From the NCBI GenBank assembly GCA_030589225.1, contig JAUUWD010000004.1:1-14761 (forward strand): a stretch of DNA of 14,761 bases. Direction: 5' to 3'. The notes under the pieces were generated by a model that ran no database searches, was not told the DNA's origin, and saw only the letters and a program-made list of their open reading frames with translations. How positions within the stretch are numbered: position 1 is the first letter of the stretch; each line of letters opens with the position of its first letter. Positions 14,605 to 14,761 of this stretch are shown here, one piece after another. This DNA comes from Desulfobacteraceae bacterium. GTDB lineage: Bacteria > Desulfobacterota > DSM-4660 > Desulfatiglandales > Desulfatiglandaceae. The translations under genes and the position numbers were made by a program.

Positions 14605-14761
14605 TCACTCTATAATGCTTACATATCCCTCTGTGGCATTGACCCTAACATGCTGGCCGGTTTTCAGCATCTTGAACGCATCATCACTTAAGGTAACGAC
14701 AGGTATCTCTTTGCCGTAAAAATGTTTAATAACGATTGGACCTGTTGCCAAGATCGGTTCC
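14605..14761 (-). CDS. Aconitase X swivel domain (small subunit, DUF126-like), C-terminal part; candidate cis-3-hydroxy-L-proline dehydratase
   Basis: The first full codon is at 14760, and the frame runs leftward through 51 residues to a TGA at 14605-14607; its start lies beyond the window. It reads EPILATGPIVIKHFYGKEIP and continues with VVTLSDDAFKMLKTGQHVRV. This matches the end of the aconitase-X small or swivel domain: an (I/L)LA-G-IV segment, a YG-(K/R)-x-(I/V)-PVV turn, and a closing K-TG-x-V-x-V strand. Aconitase X includes cis-3-hydroxy-L-proline dehydratase, giving the same 1-pyrroline-2-carboxylate as the convergent gene next to it, and also archaeal phosphomevalonate dehydratase. 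Context favours the former. The large subunit would lie outside the window, either as a separate gene or fused upstream. It faces the preceding operon with about 110 bases between stop codons and no clear terminator. Confidence 0.72.
   Translation of the reverse strand, partial: EPILATGPIVIKHFYGKEIPVVTLSDDAFKMLKTGQHVRVNATEGYVSIIE

Noticed and set aside
14452..14691. 79-codon open frame on the plus strand overlapping the end of the trans-3-hydroxyproline dehydratase gene
   Set aside because: It runs out of frame through the dehydratase end and antisense to the aconitase-X fragment, which has clear family motifs; it has no recognisable domain.
1..14761. CRISPR array, tRNA or rRNA genes
   Set aside because: No regularly spaced repeats and no cloverleaf or rRNA-like sequence were seen on either strand by eye; a tRNA scan would settle it.

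Overview
The window reads as a catabolic island for hydroxyproline isomers in an anaerobic or facultatively anaerobic bacterium. The anaerobe inference rests on a tungsten/molybdenum-type aldehyde:ferredoxin oxidoreductase (AOR) and on an iron-sulfur-rich, multi-subunit amino acid dehydrogenase. A Desulfobacterota-like or related sediment anaerobe is plausible, but no rRNA or other strict taxonomic marker is present. No functional assignment has been checked against a database; all come from motifs and gene context.

Layout. Positions 1-493 hold the 5' end of an unidentified leftward gene, then an intergenic stretch with a promoter-like site and what looks like a decayed coiled-coil gene. From 8163 down to 494 runs a leftward block: proline racemase-superfamily enzyme (PRS-1), DapA-family enzyme (DapA-1), PRS-2, DapA-2, then five electron-transfer/dehydrogenase genes (BFD-like [2Fe-2S], HcnA-like [2Fe-2S], FAD/NAD-type alpha subunit, 2x[4Fe-4S] protein, DadA-like FAD beta subunit). 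Upstream of it, also leftward, is an AOR (10303-8450), separated from PRS-1 by a large palindromic repeat. A divergent intergenic region (10304-10726) with two GC-rich hairpins separates this block from a rightward operon: ornithine cyclodeaminase/mu-crystallin-family reductase, prolyl-tRNA synthetase, and a third proline racemase paralog whose second catalytic Cys is Thr, the signature of trans-3-hydroxy-L-proline dehydratase. At the right edge, facing this operon, is the C-terminus of an aconitase-X swivel domain (14605-14761), a family that includes cis-3-hydroxy-L-proline dehydratase.

Proposed pathway (inference from families). trans-4-hydroxy-L-proline would be epimerised by a Cys/Cys PRS enzyme to cis-4-hydroxy-D-proline, oxidised by the flavin/Fe-S complex to 1-pyrroline-4-hydroxy-2-carboxylate, and deaminated by a DapA-family enzyme to 2-oxoglutarate semialdehyde. 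The AOR may then oxidise the semialdehyde to 2-oxoglutarate, because no NAD(P)-dependent semialdehyde dehydrogenase is present in the window. In parallel, trans-3- and cis-3-hydroxy-L-proline would be dehydrated to 1-pyrroline-2-carboxylate by the Thr-type paralog and aconitase X, then reduced to L-proline by the cyclodeaminase-family reductase. ProS lies between these steps, so the operon leads from 3-hydroxyproline to prolyl-tRNA. The most unusual points are the AOR in the semialdehyde position, ProS inside a hydroxyproline operon, the two PRS/DapA pairs, and the separately encoded subunits of the dehydrogenase.
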